Source of the DNA: Xestospongia bergquistia
Lineage: Eukaryota > Porifera > Demospongiae > Haplosclerida > Petrosiidae
Direction: 5' to 3'
DNA length: 64,000 bases
Assembly (NCBI GenBank): GCA_963965975.1
Contig: OZ014422.1
Location: 744,001-808,000, forward strand
The notes below the pieces were generated by a model that was not told the origin of the DNA, ran no database searches, and saw only the letters and a program-made list of their open reading frames with translations. This document shows, piece by piece, positions 48,501 through 61,530 of the stretch (within the stretch, counting starts at the first letter, position 1; each line of letters opens with the position of its first letter). A program made the translations under genes and the position numbers.

Positions 48501-51500
48501 TTAATCCATGTTTCTCCTTTGTTGGTTTTAAACTATCCAGTAAAACTAACGAATCCATTCCACCTATTGAAGCTGGTTGCAATTTGAAAGTTTACTTGTT
48601 TGTACGAGATCGTTATAGTAATCCAGCTGTAATCCATCGTTCTAATCTCCCTACTATATTATTAAAATTTAATGGCTCCACAGTACCAGAGTCTAATTTT
48701 CCATGTAATGTTGTCTTTGTTAAGGAAGGAGTACTTAAGATTGAGTCCAATCCTCTAACAGTCAAAGGTCAATATGATATTGCTGTCAAAATTGACTCAC
48801 AATACCATGTTATATCTTCATTTAAAGTTAAAAGTTTAAGACCATCTCCTCAGCATAGCGTTATCAATACCCATACTGGTGATGGAGGTATGTTTATTAC
48901 TGTTACTCCAATGATACAACAGTCTTTGTTTGTATTCTTGAAGGACCGGTTTGGTAACCCATGTGATGCTCATAAATATATACAACACATGAGTGCCATA
49001 CTGATAGACAATGCTAGCGGCAGACAAAGATCATGTCACATAGACCAACATCAACAGGAAGATAAAGTAACCATACATTTTACTGTCTATTGGTATAACT
49101 CCAGTGTTATAAAAATATCGATATTTGGAGATGAAATTTCTGGCTCTCCTGTACTTTTGAAAATTGATAACACAAAAATAAGTTTCAAAGAACGTTATAA
49201 TATTCTTAGACGTATTTTGTCTCAGAAATATGGCAGTAGATATGCTCCAACTTTGACTATTGATAGAAATAACATCCTGGAGAGTGCTATCAATGTGTTA
49301 TCTTCTGAATATTTCAAGATGATAATTCGAATTCGGTTTAGTAACGAACCTGGCATTGATGATGGAGGCGTGTCAAGGTTAGATGAATGAGTGGATAGAT
49401 GGATGGATGGACAAATGTACAGATAGATGAATGGATGGATGGATGGACAAATGTACAGACAGATGAATGGATGGATGGATGGACAAATGTACAGACAGAT
49501 GAATAGATGGATGGATGGATGGATGGATGGATGAATGGATGGGGAAATGGATGAGAGATATTACATTTTAATTCTAATCCATAGAGAATTCTTTCATCTT
49601 TTATCACAAGAGTTAGTCAATCCACAATATGCTTTATTCCAATATATTCCATCATCTGGATTATACAAACCAAACTCTAATTCAGCCATTAATCCTAACC
49701 ATCTCTTTTACTTTGAATTCTTTGGAAAAATACTAGCGAAATCAATATGTGAAGGTACATATATGTCACTAGTATATTAACCTATTACCACACCCCTTTA
49801 CAAATAGGTCGTGTTCTACAAATTAGATTTACTCCTGCTGTTTATAAGTTCCTCCTCTCAATGCCTGCTACTATGGAGGATTTAAAAATGGAAGATATTG
49901 ACCTTTATAAGTAAATAAATGAGTACCTACTAATATTACTTTTTAACATAATATAATGTTATATACAGCAATGATAAAACCAATAGGCCTAATAGATATC
50001 ATGTTCATATATTATAGCTTAACTATAGATCATAGGATTATATAAGTTAGTTGGTGTTTATATTATATAAGTTAGTTGATGTTTATATTATATAAGTTAG
50101 TTGATGTTTATATTATATAAGTTAGTTGGTGTTTATATTATATAAGTTAGTTGATGTTTATATTATATAAGTTAGTTGATGTTTATATTATATAAGTTAG
50201 TTGATGTTTATATTATATAAGTTAGTTGATGTTTATATTATATAAGTTAGTTGGTGTTTATATTATATAAGTTAGTTGATGTTTATATTATATAAGTTAG
50301 TTGATGTTATATAAGTTAGTTGATGTTTATATTATATAAGTTAGTTGATGTTTATATTATATAAGTTAGTTGATGTTTATATTATATAAGTTAGTTGATG
50401 TTTATATTATATAAGTTAGTTGATGTTTATATTATATAAGTTAGTTGATGTTTATATTATATAAGTTAGTTGATGTTTATATTATATAAGTTAGTTGATG
50501 TTTATATTATATAAGTTAGTTGATGTTTATATTATATAAGTTAGTTGATGTTAATATTATATAAGTTAGTTGATGTTTATATTATATAAGTTAGTTGGTG
50601 TTTATATTATATAAGTTAGTTGATGTTTATATTATATAAGTTAGTTGATGTTTATATTATATAAGTTAGTTGATGTTAATATTATATAAGTTAGTTGATG
50701 TTTATATTATATAAGTTAGTTGATGTTTATATTATATAAGTTAGTTGATGTTTATATTATATAAGTTAGTTGATGTTTATATTATATAAGTTAGTTGATG
50801 TTTATATTATATAAGTTAGTTGATGTTTATATTATATAAGTTAGTTGATGTTTATATTATATAAGTTAGTTGATGTTTATATTATATAAGTTAGTTGATG
50901 TTAATATTATATAAGTTAGTTGGTGTTTATATTATATAAGTTAGTTGATGTTTATATTATATAAGTTAGTTGATGTTTATATTATATAAGTTAGTTGATG
51001 TTTATATTATATAAGTTAGTTGATGTTAATATTATATAAGTTAGTTGATGTTTATATTATATAAGTTAGTTGATGTTAATATTATATAAGTTAGTTGATG
51101 TTTATATTATATAAGTTAGTTGATGTTAATATTATATAAGTTAGTTGATGTTTATATTATATAAGTTAGTTGATGTTTATATTATATAAGTTAGTTGATG
51201 TTTATATTATATAAGTTAGTTGATGTTTATATTATATAAGTTAGTTGGTGTTTATATTATATAAGTTAGTTGATGTTTATATTATATAAGTTAGTTGGTG
51301 TTTATATTATATAAGTTAGTTGATGTTTATATTATATAAGTTAGTTGATGTTAATATTATATAAGTTAGTTGATGTTTATATTATATAAGTTAGTTGATG
51401 TTTATATTATATAAGTTAGTTGATGTTTATATTATATAAGTTAGTTGATGTTTATATTATATAAGTTAGTTGATGTTTATATTATATAAGTTAGTTGATG

Positions 51501-53142
51501 TTTATATTATATAAGTTAGTTGATGTTTATATTATATAAGTTAGTTGATGTTTATATTATATAAGTTAGTTGATGTTTATATTATATAAGTTAGTTGATG
51601 TTTATATTATATAAGTTAGTTGATGTTTATATTATATAAGTTAGTTGATGTTAATATTATATAAGTTAGTTGATGTTTATATTATATAAGTTAGTTGGTG
51701 TTTATATTATATAAGTTAGTTGATGTTTATATTATATAAGTTAGTTGATGTTAATATTATATAAGTTAGTTGATGTTTATATTATATAAGTTAGTTGATG
51801 TTAATATTATATAAGTTAGTTGATGTTTATATTATATAAGTTAGTTGATGTTTATATTATATAAGTTAGTTGATGTTTATATTATATAAGTTAGTTGATG
51901 TTTATATTATATAAGTTAGTTGATGTTTATATTATATAAGTTAGTTGATGTTTATATTATATAAGTTAGTTGATGTTTATATTATATAAGTTAGTTGATG
52001 TTTATATTATATAAGTTAGTTGATGTTTATATTATATAAGTTAGTTGATGTTTATATTATATAAGTTAGTTGATGTTTATATTATATAAGTTAGTTGATG
52101 TTTATATTATATAAGTTAGTTGATGTTTATATTATATAAGTTAGTTGATGTTTATATTATATAAGTTAGTTGATGTTTATATTATATAAGTTAGTTGATG
52201 TTTATATTATATAAGTTAGTTGATGTTTATATTATATAAGTTAGTTGATGTTTATATTATATAAGTTAGTTGATGTTTATATTATATAAGTTAGTTGGTG
52301 TTAATTTAAAGTTTTATGTTCTTTTTGTCAGTGGTCTTCAACATGTTCTGAAATGTACAACTGAAGAGGATCTTAAGGAGTTGACTGCTCATTTCACAGC
52401 AGAATTGGAGAGATTTGGTTCTGTTGTTTCAGTTGAGTTAATACAAGGAGGTAGTGATAAGGAAGTGACTCTTGAGAATAGAGAAAAATATGTCCAAAGT
52501 TTGGCACAATATTATATGATTGGTATGTAAGAAATAAATATTGTCTTTATCAATTCTCTCTTTTTCTCTCTCCAGGATGTATTCAGAAGCAATTAGATGC
52601 ACTATTTAATGGATTTTCCTCTCTCATTGGTCATACTGTTTTGAAAAGTTTGATTTTCTCAGATAAAGAACTAGAGCTTGTATTGGGAGGAGAACATATT
52701 GTATCTATAGCAATGCTTCGTTCTAAGACTATATATGAAGGTGGTTACAATCAACATTCAGAAGTTATAAAATGGTTGTGGAATATATTAGAGAAATTCA
52801 GTCCAGTATGTTCCATCACATTAACTCTATATGTTTGTCCATTTTCTCATCTATCACACCTACTTGTCCATCCGTCCATCTAGCAATCTATTTATTCATC
52901 CATTTTTCCATTAATAGGAGGAGCTCAGTGCTCTGTTGCAATTCTCAACTGGAGCGCCAAATGTTTCTATCCATCGTCAATGGTATTTCAAAATATCGAA
53001 ATCTTCCAAGGACCCTTCTCACTTGCCTTTGGCTACGACCTGTTCCTCTATTCTTCATTTACCTCAGTACTCTTCACAAGAGGAACTGGAAGAAAAATTA
53101 AAACTTGCATTATCATTGGGTACAGGTTTTCATCAATCTTAA
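40023..53142 (+). CDS. Giant ankyrin-filamin-HECT ubiquitin ligase
   Basis: E3 ubiquitin ligase of about 3,269 residues. Eleven exons (40023-41952, 42012-42060, 42118-42179, 42232-42292, 42526-42714, 42778-49377, 49585-49754, 49808-49910, 52332-52522, 52576-52805, 52918-53142) sum exactly to 3,270 codons, which supports the model. The N terminus has ankyrin repeats ([35 protein letters not shown]), with one or two more in the large exon ([17 protein letters not shown]). A long helical-repeat-like middle has no family I recognise. Two filamin-type Ig repeats follow ([25 protein letters not shown]), then a HECT domain from about 49190 with [11 protein letters not shown] and the catalytic cysteine in [12 protein letters not shown]. 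Filamin plus HECT recalls AREL1, but the size and ankyrin part differ. Substrates are unknown. The catalytic domain is split by a 2.4 kb repeat-filled intron. Confidence 0.9.
42330..42525 (+). repeat. (CT)n-rich tract before a 3' splice site
   Basis: About 195 bases of CT with scattered GT steps, running straight into the acceptor TCTAG of HECT-gene exon 5. It acts as, or replaces, the polypyrimidine tract. Open frames of Ser/Leu or Glu/Arg repeats across it are artefacts. Confidence 0.95.
49385..49550. repeat. GATG-rich tandem repeat in HECT-gene intron
   Basis: About three copies of a roughly 48-base unit built from GATGGATGGATGGACAAATG and ACAGA(T/C)AGATGAAT, plus a simple GGAT run. It fills most of the intron 49378-49584. 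Confidence 0.9.
50040..52302. repeat. 25-base minisatellite, about 90 copies
   Basis: A nearly perfect array of the unit GATGTTTATATTATATAAG plus TTAGTT (25 bases). Variants are GGTG for GATG and TTAAT for TTTAT, and one shortened unit lies near 50302. It occupies almost all of the 2,421-base intron 49911-52331, which splits the HECT domain. Other introns in this gene are mostly 50-230 bases. Confidence 0.97.
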
Positions 53143-53762
53143 AATTAACACACACTATTATATAATATAGTTTGTCTCTTCATAATTTTTAACCCTGTCG
53201 CTAATTTTGTCCGTAGTATGAAATATCTATTATTGTGATATCAAATTTTTAATATTGATAATGTTTTAATTTAAAGTATATTCCTTTGAATTGCAAATGG
53301 TCAACAGATTATTAAACTCTTATTACTTACTCTGGAGGGAGACTTGTGTGAAAGTGTTTTTTGTTGACATTTTGATAACTCCTTTTAAAGCAACTCCTTG
53401 ATTTTAAAATAAACGTTTGAGTTTTTGATAGTGTTCAGAAATGTTGCAAAATTCTGTATTAATTGTGTTGTGATGACTTTAATTATTTGATAACAACTCC
53501 TAAAATTGTAAAAAGTAATTAAATAGATTTAATATTGACAACTTTAATCTGTTCTTCATGTGCATGTACTATACTCATTTTCAAATATAATGGTAACACT
53601 AAAATTACACTGGTCAGGACGAAATAACTACTTTATCAACCCATTTTCGAACAGTTTCTTCTCATTAATATTCATATTAATAGGCGGAGATTCTTACTTG
53701 GGAAGGGAGGTGACCATGGGTGTGTCTTCCTAGTCCAGTATGCAGTATCTTTGTTTAGAGTT
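53143..53762 (+). other. Gap between HECT ligase and SLC39A11 genes
   Basis: About 620 bases, AT-rich, probably the 3' untranslated region of the HECT gene and promoter of the next. Just before the next start codon a short upstream frame (MGVSS) begins at about 53715. No gene or RNA was recognised. Confidence 0.5.
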
Positions 53763-55384
53763 ATGCAGCTATCTGAAGTGGATCAAGCGGTATGGCAGGC
53801 TCTAATGGGGACACTGTTTACTTGGGGAATGACAGCTGCTGGAGCAGGTCTTGTATTTGTTTTAGAAGGAGGACAAGTAATTTATTGTAGTATTAATATT
53901 CATTATTTTAAGAAACTTTTTCTGTAGAGAAAAATATTGGATGCGAGTTTGGGATTTGCTGCCGGAGTAAGAGTTTATAATATTAATAATTTTAGTCTCT
54001 AATCCTTCAATCGTAATCACCTGCTACTTTGTCAATTCTTGGCACTATAGGTGATGATGGCAGCCTCTTTCTGGTCTCTCCTACAACCTGCTATCGAGTT
54101 AGTGGAAGAAACACATGGAGCCTGGGCATTTCTACCAGCTGCAATAGGTTTTGTACTAGGTGGGGGATTTGTATATCTTGCTGATGTGACCATGCCATTA
54201 CTGGTAAATACTCTATGTCAGATACATCTCTGTGCTGCATAAATTTTGTTAGTATAATGTAAATTTCCTAGTTTTTTAATGTAATTAACAAGTAATTATT
54301 AATTACATCAGGATATTATAACACAACACACCTAGTCTAGCCCTTCCTTTTAAAATGATATAGTAATTCAATTTGCTGAGAGAAGAGACATTTTATAACA
54401 ATTACTAAAATGAAGTATTAACATGTACTCTCTTACTCTAGGGAATATCTGGAGATGTAATGGAGTCCATTACTCAATTGGAGAAAGGTACACCTCATGA
54501 GAATACAGACATCTTCGTTGCACCACGTGAGGAGGCTTGGTCAGAGGTTTTTGAAAGTGTAAGACAAAGACGAGGACAGCAAACAAGTGGAACAACTGAC
54601 CAGATTCAACAAGATAAGAACCAGAATGAGGAACAGCGACTGAGAGATCAAAGTTGGAAAAGAATACTGCTACTTATTATAGCAATCACTGTACATAATA
54701 TACCAGGTAAAAAATGGTCTTTGTGTACAACTTTTAGCTCTCGATTTCTCTCTCTTTCCCTAGAGGGTCTAGCTGTTGGTGTTGGTTTTGGAGCTGTGGG
54801 AAAATCCCCTTCAGCTTCTTATGAAAATGCTTGGTATAGTATTTTTCTTGTCTAACAAGTAGTTTAAGAATACAACTTAGGAACCTTGCACTTGCTATAG
54901 GAATACAGAACTTTCCTGAGGGTTTAGCAGTCAGTTTGCCGTTAAAGGCAGCTGGTATGAGCACACTAAAAAGTTTTTGGTGAGTTTACGACTGTTTCTT
55001 GTTAAAGATATCAATTCAGATTGTCATGACAACCATTATCCATCCATCCAGGTATGGTCAATTGAGTGGAATGGTTGAACCATTAGCAGCTGTGTTTGGT
55101 GCATTAGCTATTAAAGTTAAGTAGTTATAGAACATTGTGTGTATTAACAGGCCATTTCTAGATAGCTGAGCCCCTCCTACCCTACGCTCTTGCATTTGCA
55201 GCTGGAGCAATGATATATGTTGTAGTTGATGACATCATTCCAGAAGCGCACACAAGGTGGGTGTGGCTATTGATAGGTTGTTATAAAATATTTATACAAA
55301 TTTAGTGGAAATGGTCGTCTATCAACGTTTGGAGTGATGGTTGGGTTTCTTGCAATGATGTCTTTAGATGTTGGTCTAGGATGA
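53763..55384 (+). CDS. SLC39A11: Zinc transporter ZIP11
   Basis: ZIP-family metal importer. Exons include 53763-53876, 53928-53966, one starting at 54051, and several more to 55384. The sequence starts [20 protein letters not shown] and shows the ZIP11 features [86 protein letters not shown] and [14 protein letters not shown] and NFPEG lie in the metal-binding helices. The hydrophilic loop between helices 3 and 4 (54460-54660) is acidic and Gln-rich. It ends [12 protein letters not shown]11 members sit mainly in Golgi or nuclear membranes in mammals; location here is inferred. The gene converges on ketohexokinase, with 100 bases between stops. Confidence 0.93.
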
Positions 55385-55484
55385 AACCACACCTACCAAT
55401 TATTTATTTGGAATACAAACAACTGTGTATTATAAATTTCATTCGGCATAATTATTATATTTTAATAATTTAATGTACAAAAAA

Positions 55485-56762
55485 TTATGTATTTTTCAAT
55501 GCCCATTCTCGTAGTCCATCAAACCCCTCCATTCCACACTTAGCACCTGCCACACGACAACCAAATTTAATGGCCTCTCCTATATTGGATCCTAACATCA
55601 GTTTATGTATAACAGCTGCATTAAATGTATCACCAGCTCCTAATGTATCCACCAGACCCTCGGCAGGGGGGAAGGAAGAGGAAGTAAATAACTATATACC
55701 AAATTATAATAATGTTGAGTATATAAAATATTAGAGAATTACTTGGCCTGTACTATCAATTGCAGCTGCTCCTTTCTCTCCCCAAGCACACACAATAATA
55801 GAACTGAAATATATAAATAAAAATGTCATATTGGAGTTTCCATGGCAACTTACTTGGGATTAGTTTTCTTTTTGAACTCAAGACATGTCTCTGTAGGACT
55901 GTTGTATCCATGGAAACCAGCATAGTCTTTACTAAGAAGGAGGACATCAGCCAGTGATGCTAGAGGATCTAATTCTGATTTCTTTTTTTCAAGTTCAACA
56001 CTGATAGTAATCTGGTCATAAAAGAGGTTACTATTATAGTCTCTGATTATAGAGATCATACCAGCTACCTCGACAGGGTTCCTTCCCTACTGACGAGAGA
56101 AAAAAGAGACCATGAACAATGGATAGATGGACTAGTAAAATGGATACATGCATGTGTTAATGGCAATAAAAGAGAGAGTTTCACAGCAATTTTAACCCTT
56201 TAGTACATCAATCATATCATACACTTACTTCAAAATGTATCCATGTGTATTGTGACAGATCAATATATGATTTAAATTCACTCGCTTTTAATTCTGGTAA
56301 GTTTCTATGGAAACAAACGTTAAAAATTTACAAAATTCAATATGACCACACCCATTGATGTACCTGTAATGAACTATTGTACGAGAACCATTTGTTGTAT
56401 TCAAGAGGACAAAGGATGTAGGGAGTTTGTAGGCAGGATACATGACACAATGGGTGTGGTCTATTCCCAGCTGCTCCAACTCAGAAATCACAAAACTAGA
56501 AGATATTTGTACAAAAAGTTGTCATTAATTTTATTAAATCTTACTCAGTCTCCATTCCACATCCAAGGGTTCCAAACAAGTGACATTTCTCTCTACCCAA
56601 CAGACGCAGAACTGATAAAGTATTTGCTGCATTACCTCCTTTGGACCATTTCTGTGCACTTGCTCTAATATCTTCATCTTCTTGTGGATAATGATCACAA
56701 TAGTTGATGATATCCAGACATGCTAATCCGACACACAGAACCCCTCTGCTCTGGAGTGCCAT
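55485..56762 (-). CDS. KHK: Ketohexokinase (fructokinase), PfkB family
   Basis: Phosphorylates fructose to fructose 1-phosphate at the entry of fructolysis. The start [18 protein letters not shown] and the following [10 protein letters not shown] and KGGNAANTL match the family's sugar-binding region. Further exons give [10 protein letters not shown]-like text, [29 protein letters not shown] and ICAWGEKGA. The last has the PfkB signature [13 protein letters not shown] with the catalytic aspartate in GAGD, then [11 protein letters not shown] and GFDGL near the end. The protein matches animal KHK along the full length. A small gap of uncertain splicing lies at about 55680-55750. Its start faces the small plus-strand gene at 56982. 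Confidence 0.93.
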
Positions 56763-56981
56763 TAGCTGGAGAAGGTTATTTTGTTTAATACTGGTCCACG
56801 CATGCGCAAGCTATATAGATATATACGTGGAATAAAATTATAGCCATGCTGTTTTACATAGTAATTACAGCCTCACCAACACAGCTAGCAATTGCTATGT
56901 TAGTGGTGTCCTCCAGTGTCTGATGAATCACTCTATTTTTTTAGAATTTCTGTAACCAACCAGCAAACATACATGTTGTGA

Positions 56982-57443
56982 ATGTACAAAGTCAGGTATA
57001 ATATTATAAAGTTAAAAAAATTCAAATTAATGCAAACAGGAGTATGTTTACTGAAGGTATTACTAAACTTATACAGGATGTACACATTGTACAGGTATAG
57101 CAGTGGTACAATAACACTTTCGTCAGAATCTCTTGTTCAAACTCTATCAAATAAAAGAGAAAAATACAATAAATATCAGAGCTTATTATTGAAAACAGAT
57201 ACGCATGAATCATCTGTTCCTGATAGATACCAAGATGCTCATGAGTATTATGTTCAACTAGTCAATAATTTAACTGAATTACTTGATGCAAGGTAAGGTC
57301 TTGTATCACATTTTAAAGTGTTTATTATTGACTATAGGACAAAACAACTAGTAGAACATTCCACAAATTTGATAAGTTGTACAGTATATACAAAATATAC
57401 AATTGGTATTATAATTATAAAACTAACAAAGAAAATATCATAA
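56982..57443 (+). CDS. Small protein of unknown function
   Basis: Two exons (56982-57292 and 57338-57443) join in frame across a standard GTAAGG...ATAG intron to give 138 residues; a second possible start is at 57030. The middle is charged and predicted helical (LSNKREKYNKYQSLLL, HEYYVQLVNNLTELLDAR). The end is short and hydrophobic (IGIIIIKL), possibly a tail anchor. I do not recognise the family. It is divergent from KHK. It could be the last exons of a gene whose start I misplaced, or a decayed gene. Confidence 0.45.
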
Positions 57444-57973
57444 AAATTATTATTATTAGCACAAATTTTATCAGATAATTTTTAAAATTAAACTCGTTTG
57501 ACTTGTTTATTAGTTTTTAAAAAATAAATTTAGATTTATCTTGTTCATTAAGTTCTGTGTAGACAGAGTCAGACAAACAGTGTTGATAGTCTTGATGTAC
57601 CTTACATGTATTATTCCAAAACTAAATGCAATACTTGATAACTACATTTGACAATTATGTAATACTGAGTGTGACACTAAATAGTATAGTTATAGTTGTC
57701 TGCTTGTATCAAAATATTTGTTTTAATTTCATATTACTAATGTAAAGTATCATTGTCTCTTTTTATGTTACAACAAATAAAAATCCTTACCTAAACACTA
57801 TCAATCCTAACTTCTGCTTACATAAGAGAATACAATAAAAAAAGAAGGGGTTAAATTTAAAATTTGGATAACCTTCTCTAAATTAATAGCTGTCTTTGCT
57901 TGAGGTAGCCATTTTTAGATAGGACCCTCTGCTGAAATTTTGACAAGATCTCAGACCCTACTTTTTATAGATA
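57444..57973 (+). other. Gap before ALG6
   Basis: About 530 bases of AT-rich sequence with no convincing coding exon. It presumably contains the 3' end of the small gene and the promoter of ALG6. Confidence 0.5.
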
Positions 57974-60240
57974 ATGTCCAGCTCGAATTTTCTAGCTTAC
58001 CTACCAAAACTTCGTTCTAAAGAGCAGATATTTGGAGTGGGAGTATGTCTATGTAGCATGGCCATTTTGTTGAGACTGGCAATTGGACTTCATCCTTACT
58101 CAGGTAACTTTGTTGAAATGGTGGGCGTGGCACACACACTGCTAAATGATGAATATATTACACTTAATTGCCAGGTGCTGGTGTCCCTCCATTACATGGA
58201 GATTATGAAGCTCAAAGACATTGGATGGAAATAACCTATCATCTTAAACCCTCACAATGGTTGGTCGTATAATTATTACATACATATACATGATACATGT
58301 ACATGTATGTGCTGTGTTATTTTAATTATCGTTCCTTCAACTTTGGTTACATATTTATACAGGTATGTTAATAGTTCTGATAATGATCTATCGTATTGGG
58401 GTCTGGATTATCCTCCACTTACTGCCTATCACAGCTGGCTATGTGGTGCTGTGTAAGTAACATATTGTTATCCTTCACTATGTGTCCATTATATCTATAA
58501 TATGTCCATTTCTAGAGCCAACTGGATTAAACCAGAATGGGTAGCACTATATAATTCCAGAGGATATGAGAGTTACCATCATAAATTGTTTATGAGAGCT
58601 ACAGGTACATAATGTATTATCATGTTTTATTTTAAATATACTTTTAATAGTGCTGTTGGCAGATGTTACTATTTATTTTCCCGCTATTTTCGCATTTATT
58701 TATATTATATATCGAGGTCTCTCTCCTGGAGACAAAGTTAGTCTTGTGATTGTCATGTGACACAAACTCAACAGTCATGTGATCTTTTCTATAGCTCTGT
58801 ATGGTTTTTCTTCTACTCATATCTCCAAGTTTAATTCTAATCGATCACGGCCATTTTCAATACAACTCTATTAGTTTGGGGCTAGCTATTTGGGCAGTTA
58901 TTGCTGCTCTTACAAGACATAATTTATCATGTTGTGTGCTGTTCTCTTTAGCACTTAATTATAAACAGATGGAACTCTATCATGCCTTCCCTTTCTTTTG
59001 TTTTCTATTGGGGAGAGCTCTACAACAAGATAAATGGTACTTGGTTTGATCTATTTATTCATTTGTCTCTTTATCCTTTTTAGGTGGTGGTCAGTAACAA
59101 AATATGGTACATGTGTAATATCAACATTCCTAATATGGTAATAAAATTTTAACTTTGACTTTAAAGGTTACATTGCATTTTTTTAGTTGGTTCCCATTTT
59201 TAACAAGTCCTCAATTAATTCAACAGGTATTACATAGGTTGTTCCCATTCTCTAGAGGATTATATGAAGTAATATCATTATGTTCATAACCCTATAACCA
59301 TCTGTCTGTCTGTCTGTCTGTCTGTCAGGATAAAGTAGCTAATGTGTGGTGTTCTCTCTCTGTTTTGGTTAAATTGAGAGCTATCTTTCCTCAACCTGTT
59401 TTGGTTCAGATCAGGTTTGTTACTTCTTCACTACTTATTTGTTAAGTTCCTGTATTACATTAAGTTTTTGGACCACATTTATCACCATCTTACCATCAGC
59501 TGTTAACTTGCTACGTAATCCAACTACTTACGGCTTTCTTCATGCTCTGGTAAGCAGTCGTCAACAGATTATAACACCTTTACCAGTAACATCTCTAGGT
59601 TAACTCTGCATTATGTTTCTTTCTCTTTTCATTTCAAGTACATGAAAAATCAATTTTATTAGCAGTCATGTAAGATATTAGTACTGTAGTATCATGTCAT
59701 CTTCAACTCTCTCTAGACCAGTCAGTCTGTTGTCTGTTATTCATCCTTTCATGTGTACTTGGTTTGCGCTAGTATCAACATTCAGGTCAGTAGTCTCAGT
59801 ACGATAATATGGGTACTTCCAATATACTTAATACAGTATGTATCCTCTCCTGGTAAAGGATGGGCTAGCTTGTCCCACGTGGTCCCTGTGTCTCCTCTTT
59901 TACATGTGTAGTCACCACTTATTACCATATCTCCATTACAAGACTGATCAACAATCAAAATGGACTAAAATTGTTGTAAGTAAAGCATTATAACTTGACT
60001 GCTGTACTCACCTCCTTCTTCTAGTTTTATCTTTCAATTATTACTTTTTTGTCACTCTGTGTGCTCTCTCATGTCCTGACTCCACCCAAGAGATTACCAG
60101 ACATTTTCCCAGTTCTCATTTCCGGCGTGTCTTGTCTTCATTTCTTAGGATTTCTTGGATGGTTCACATACCAACAGTTCTATACACAGGTTTTGACATA
60201 TCAGAATGTTAGTAAATTTGTAATAGGAAAATCTCAATAA
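57974..60240 (+). CDS. ALG6: Dolichyl-P-Glc:Man9GlcNAc2-PP-dolichol glucosyltransferase
   Basis: Adds the first glucose to the lipid-linked oligosaccharide in the ER lumen during N-glycan precursor assembly. The start exon is 57974-58103 ([15 protein letters not shown]). Family hallmarks are [73 protein letters not shown] and [14 protein letters not shown]. The acidic loop DYEAQRHW is the typical catalytic-side motif. Repeated hydrophobic segments give a polytopic membrane protein. [12 protein letters not shown] and GDYEAQRHW separate it from ALG8. Around a dozen short introns interrupt it, one containing a (TCTG)n run at 59302-59329. It ends 58 bases from the convergent RPF1 gene. Confidence 0.92.
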
Positions 60241-60298
60241 AATTCATAGAATAAAATAATAATTGACTAATTCATTATAATATTTAACAATAAACTGT

Positions 60299-61530
60299 TT
60301 ATATGTGAAATCGACGTCGACTGGTATCCATTTTCTTGCGCTGGCATGGAAAAAACAGATCACACTAATAATTACTGATAAAATAGTAACAATATCTTAC
60401 ATTGTGTATCCACATGTAATTGCCAAATTTTGTGTCAAATGTTCCTTTTTGTAAACTTCGAAGTTTTAATGTAAATCTTGGGCCTAGTTCTTGAAGGCCT
60501 ACCTTCTCTGAGTTACGAAAAATGTATCTGTGTGGAGAAAATCCAGATCACATGACTAGTCACACGATTTATTTAGGTCTACCTATGATGTCTGAAGAAA
60601 ATAAAATCACGTTGATTATGAAAGGTTACAACGCGTCGACCTTTAAACTCTGGATCTTGTGGAAACAAAGCAGCAAACATTCTTGCTACAGAGTGACCCA
60701 GTCGAGTAGAAAACCTATTTAGAATAACCTCAGGTTTGTGACTTGTGGGGCGGCCATGACCTCTTATTTCACGCCCTCTTTTGTAGTTAGTTAGTTTGAA
60801 ATAAGCTGTTGGTCCTTCAGGTAAATGTATTAACCACATACCATCTGAAGAGAGAAGCATCCATATCTCCTTTAACAATAGCAAGGATCTACATACTTGG
60901 AATCTTGAAGTGTTCCTCAATGACAATAAGAGTTGTATACTGCCTTTCTATAGCTTCAGGAATAATATTTTTAATCTTTGTCCCTTGTCTCCATCTCATT
61001 TCAGCATTAGGTATGCAATTAGCTAGTTCTGTCATTAAGAGATTTGTTCTCTAAAAGAAACTACTTCATCAATATTTGTTAGTATATGAATGTTCATATA
61101 CCAAGTGAGCCCTAGTAAATGAAGTGATAAGGATCTTGGGTGTGGTTTTCCTCTGGAAGTAATCAGCTAATTCATCTGTTCTTTCATCTTGTAAAACCTC
61201 AGCATCATCAGGAAGGACAATAGTCTCCTCTGGATCACGAGTGTTCTCAAGAGTACGAGGAACTGGTTTAGGGGGAGCCTATTAGACACGTAGGTAAAAG
61301 AATCATTATCAATTATTTACTTTATCTCCTAATGTTTCTCTCTCCTTTGTTCTTTGCTTTTTTCTTTCTCTTTTCTCTTTCATTCTCACAAGACGCTCTT
61401 TTCGATACAGTGCCTGTCTCAGCACTTTATTTCTCACTACTGACACACTATTCAAGCGTCTTTCCAGTAGTTTGGAGGACACAACGACTGCTTTGCTCTT
61501 TCCCATAGTGTTCTTCCAACAAAGTTCCAC
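60299..61530 (-). CDS. RPF1: Ribosome production factor 1, Brix domain
   Basis: Nucleolar factor for 60S subunit assembly. A basic N terminus ([17 protein letters not shown]) leads to [16 protein letters not shown], then [13 protein letters not shown] opens the Brix domain. [55 protein letters not shown] and [19 protein letters not shown] match the family throughout. The end has [20 protein letters not shown] and [10 protein letters not shown]. The start is either at 61530 (MELCWKNT) or at 61506 (MGKSKAVV); both are in frame. It faces RCHY1 across 66 to 90 bases, so the two probably share a promoter. Confidence 0.93.

Noticed and set aside
50040-52302. CRISPR-like array
   Set aside because: There are direct repeats but no unique spacers; the whole 25-base unit repeats without interruption, and the context is a eukaryotic intron.
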